DNA of 64,000 nucleotides from Bacteroidota bacterium (GTDB taxonomy: Bacteria > Bacteroidota > Bacteroidia > Chitinophagales > Chitinophagaceae), in assembly GCA_023386555.1 (NCBI GenBank), contig JAEWJK010000008.1, forward strand, positions 97,473 through 161,472. The letters are read 5' to 3'. The notes under the pieces are model-generated. The model was not told where the DNA came from and ran no database searches. It saw nothing but the letters and a program-made list of their open reading frames with translations. The position numbers and the translations under genes are program-made. The first letter of the stretch is position 1, and every line of letters begins with the position of its first letter. Below, one piece after another: positions 62,189 through 64,000 of the stretch.

Positions 62189-63094
62189 ATGCAGCATGTT
62201 ACTATTATTCATAACCCGGGTTCGGGAGATGAAAATTTCACAAAGAAAGAACTGATAGATCTGGTTGAAAAAGAAGGATATTCTTGTAGATATTCGTCAA
62301 CAAAAGAAGATGACTGGAAAAAGATGGAGGATGATACCAGTCTGCTGATTGTTGCCGGAGGTGATGGAACAGTACGTAAAGTTGCCAGCCTGATGCTGGA
62401 ACGAAAATTAAAAGATAAGGTACTTCCTGTTCTTCTTTTACCGTTAGGTACTGCAAATAATATTGCAAAAACATTGGGCGTAAGAGATATGTCGCCAAAA
62501 GAGATTTTAGGGCAGGTGCAAAAATCTAATTTAAAATGTTTTGATATCGGCAGGGTTTACAATGTTGCTGATCATGACTTTTTTATGGAAAGCTTTGGCT
62601 TCGGCATTTTTCCTTTTTTGATGAAGAAAATGAAGAAAAGGGAGGATCATGAAAAACCCGATAGCGCCGAAGAGGAATTGCAAATGGCCCTGGAGATGCT
62701 TTACAATATTGCATTGGAATACGAGCCAAGAGAATGTCATTTAACAGTAGATGGCACTGACCACTCCGGTAAGTTTTTATTGGCTGAGATCATGAATATA
62801 AAATCTATCGGGCCTAACCTGGAACTGGCACCATTAGCAGATCCTACAGACGGAGAATTTGAAATAGTACTGGTACCCGAAACCCAGAAGTCAAAGTTTA
62901 CTGCCTTTGTAAAAGATATGATGGAAGGAAGGGAAACCTCCTACACATTCCATACACTTAAAGGAAACAATATTAAAATACAGTGGAAAGGAACGCATGT
63001 TCATGTAGATGATAAAATAATAAAGATCGAAGAAAAACAACCTGTGGAAGTTGAAGTAAAAAGAGGTGTGCTTGAATTTTTAGTGGCTGAATAA
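62189..63094 (+). CDS. Diacylglycerol/lipid kinase catalytic-domain protein
   Basis: A 301-residue member of the DAGK/YegS family. TIIHNPGSGDENFTKKEL and VAGGDGTVRKVASLM are the ATP-binding signature, and PLGTANNIAKTLG follows. The C-terminal beta domain has LELAPLADPTDGEFEIVLV. It likely phosphorylates a lipid; the precise substrate is not predictable. It is divergent from surE. Confidence 0.88.
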   Translation: MQHVTIIHNPGSGDENFTKKELIDLVEKEGYSCRYSSTKEDDWKKMEDDTSLLIVAGGDGTVRKVASLMLERKLKDKVLPVLLLPLGTANNIAKTLGVRDMSPKEILGQVQKSNLKCFDIGRVYNVADHDFFMESFGFGIFPFLMKKMKKREDHEKPDSAEEELQMALEMLYNIALEYEPRECHLTVDGTDHSGKFLLAEIMNIKSIGPNLELAPLADPTDGEFEIVLVPETQKSKFTAFVKDMMEGRETSYTFHTLKGNNIKIQWKGTHVHVDDKIIKIEEKQPVEVEVKRGVLEFLVAE

Positions 63095-63316
63095 ATATTA
63101 CCTGTTTCCGGTTTATTGTTCCAGGCGTAAAGATTTGCTTCAATGATGATTACAGAGACAAAGACCTTGGGAAGATAAATAAGGAACAGAAAAAACGAAT
63201 AAACCCGTTCAGACTCATTGATCTGGGGCATATCTTTACCAGCTTAAAACCATGGCTGTGAGTAAGCAATATTCTACAGCCATCAGTAAACAATCAACAA
63301 AACATAAATTTATTGT

Positions 63317-63415
63317 ATGCCAAGCAAGTCAACTAAATCCAGGAAGAATAAGCCAACGCAAAAGAAAAGTGCAGCACAGAAGAAAGCGAAAGCACAAAGA
63401 AAAATGAAAAAATAA
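63317..63415 (+). CDS. 32-residue lysine-rich protein
   Basis: A short frame from ATG 63317 to TAA at 63413-63415: 13 lysines and 3 arginines, no acidic residue, S/T/Q/A otherwise (it starts MPSKSTKSRKNKPTQKK). A strong terminator begins seven bases after its stop, which supports a genuine small transcript. The charge suggests nucleic-acid or ribosome binding. A TAAATTTA box precedes it. I know no family. Confidence 0.6.
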   Translation: MPSKSTKSRKNKPTQKKSAAQKKAKAQRKMKK

Positions 63416-63421
63416 AATGAG

Positions 63422-63452
63422 AAAGCCTCGCTTACACAGCGAGGCTTTTTTT
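63422..63452 (+). terminator. Terminator after the lysine-rich protein gene
   Basis: AAAGCCTCGCT (63422-63432) pairs perfectly with AGCGAGGCTTT (63438-63448), followed by further T to a total run of seven. Confidence 0.88.
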
Positions 63453-63719
63453 GTTGGTGATGCCCCAGTAAAATTTTACATGCCCAAATGCATATCCTTC
63501 ATTCTATTGCATACAATTATCTTTCGTTGCACTATCCTGTTGGTGACAACACCAAAAGTGGCGAAGAGTTAAAAAGGGTAGGGGAGAGGTTTGGGTGGAG
63601 GTGGTGGATTCAAGAGACAGCGTCTGGTAGGCATATAATGAGATGCAGGTTTATTTATACATATCAGAAAATAGTAATTTAAGCTTAGGAAGTAAATAGT
63701 AATAACGAAATATTATTGT
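63453..63719. other. Non-coding stretch at the right side
   Basis: No gene that I can support. TGTTGGTGACAACACC (63539-63554) contains a palindrome GGTGACAACACC. A G-rich part follows (GGGTAGGGGAGAGGTTTGGG). A 64-codon frame (63488-63682) has an unlikely composition and no ribosome-site support, so I do not call it. Confidence 0.45.
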
Positions 63720-63885
63720 AACTTGAGTGGAAGATGAACGAAGGATGTGTGGAGGTACTCCTATGTTGGGAGGTTGTTCGAACCTACTAAGGTCGGAGTA
63801 GACACGGCGTAAGCCTAAGGCAACATCGGGGAAGCGTAGTAGTAAGAAGTAATATAGCGTTGATGCTATAACCGTGTCTTGTACT
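63720..63885 (+). ncRNA. Hairpin-rich segment, candidate structured RNA
   Basis: Several complementary pairs occur close together. AGACACGG (63810-63817) pairs with CCGTGTCT (63872-63879). Inside it TATAGC and GCTATA (near 63854-63870) form a hairpin. AGGTT and AACCT flank GTTCG near 63771-63785, and CTACT and AGTAG near 63785-63810. The G+C content is higher than in flanking AT-rich DNA. No known RNA family is recognised and the strand is a guess. Confidence 0.35.
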
Positions 63886-63892
63886 GAAAAAG

Positions 63893-64000
63893 CTTTACAC
63901 CTTTTGATTATTACTGCATAGGCTTTACAGTATTCTTCTTAGTACTAGTGGAACTTTACAATATTTACAATAGTACTGATTTAGCTTTACAGTATTTTTT
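63893..64000. repeat. Degenerate repeats with 30-31 bp period, running off the edge
   Basis: CTTTACA starts at 63893, 63923, 63954 and 63985, so spacing is 30, 31 and 31. The following word is usually GTATT or ATATT and a GTACT word precedes each by about nine bases. The period is not a multiple of three, which argues against coding. It continues past 64000. Confidence 0.65.

Noticed and set aside
63488..63682. A 64-codon frame near the right edge
   Set aside because: Its residue composition is unusual, it has no family resemblance, and the DNA beneath contains a palindrome and a G-rich tract.
63765..63790. A tRNA T-arm (GTTCGAAC word)
   Set aside because: The stem and loop lengths do not fit a tRNA, and no acceptor, D or anticodon arm can be placed.
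63893..64000. A CRISPR array at the right edge
   Set aside because: The repeated words are short and degenerate, there are no constant repeats with unique spacers, and no cas gene is visible.

Overview
The window looks like a chromosome segment of a Bacteroidota bacterium, most likely of the Chitinophagaceae/Sphingobacteriia type. Support comes from a type IX secretion cargo with a gliding-motility-type C-terminal domain next to a PorP/SprF protein, a second protein with a T9SS type A sorting tail, Bacteroidota-style TAnnTTTG promoter boxes (for example before parE), weak or absent Shine-Dalgarno sequences, AT-rich DNA, and typical families (DUF3822-rsmD, DUF2027-Smr, PorP/SprF). The species cannot be named from the sequence. 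There is no prophage, insertion sequence, CRISPR array, tRNA or rRNA. The window is mostly housekeeping.

Layout. 1-8.1 kb: a beta-propeller lipoprotein, two small paralogous coiled-coil proteins, an exported OB-fold protein, an M28 peptidase, a BtuF-like binding protein, a cystathionine-beta-synthase-like enzyme and a CtpA protease. 8.1-13.5 kb: an amino-sugar kinase and murQ (cell-wall sugar recycling), a T9SS cargo, 4-hydroxyphenylpyruvate dioxygenase and an L,D-transpeptidase. 13.6-23 kb: a RelE-type toxin-antitoxin pair, aspartate kinase, fructose-bisphosphatase, a CAP-domain lipoprotein, an ABC ATPase, a YfiT-like protein, a NUDIX hydrolase and a three-gene minus-strand operon. 23.2-29.3 kb: topoisomerase IV (parE, DUF1835 gene, parC) and a TPR protein. 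29.3-37.7 kb: a J-domain protein, a SET protein, a zinc alcohol dehydrogenase, hutH-hutU, folB, a TPR protein and an acyl-CoA-binding protein. 37.8-49.3 kb: a MATE exporter, DUF3822-rsmD, then a tight operon (formyl-THF cyclo-ligase, lpxK, rnr, a PIN toxin-antitoxin pair, polyprenyl synthase), an APC permease and a Smr protein. 49.45-49.80 kb: rnpB, the RNase P RNA. 49.8-57.5 kb: small genes, then a 1473-residue PKD adhesin and its PorP/SprF partner. 57.7-63.4 kb: DUF3817, GNAT, pgi, threonine aldolase, surE, a lipid kinase and an overlooked 32-residue lysine-rich protein. 63.45-64 kb is non-coding.

The most unusual material lies between the genes. A repeat of about 40 bp, with a 20-bp core GTACAAGTGAGTGACACAAC, occurs twelve times, almost entirely in intergenic DNA, in both orientations and in two subtypes. 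One copy supplies the right arm of a terminator and another supplies the last codons and stop of a gene. A second class of low-complexity spacer repeats fills several gaps, and two such repeats sit in frame inside btuF-like and hutU coding sequences. The right edge holds a hairpin-rich segment followed by degenerate repeats spaced 30-31 bp that run off the window.
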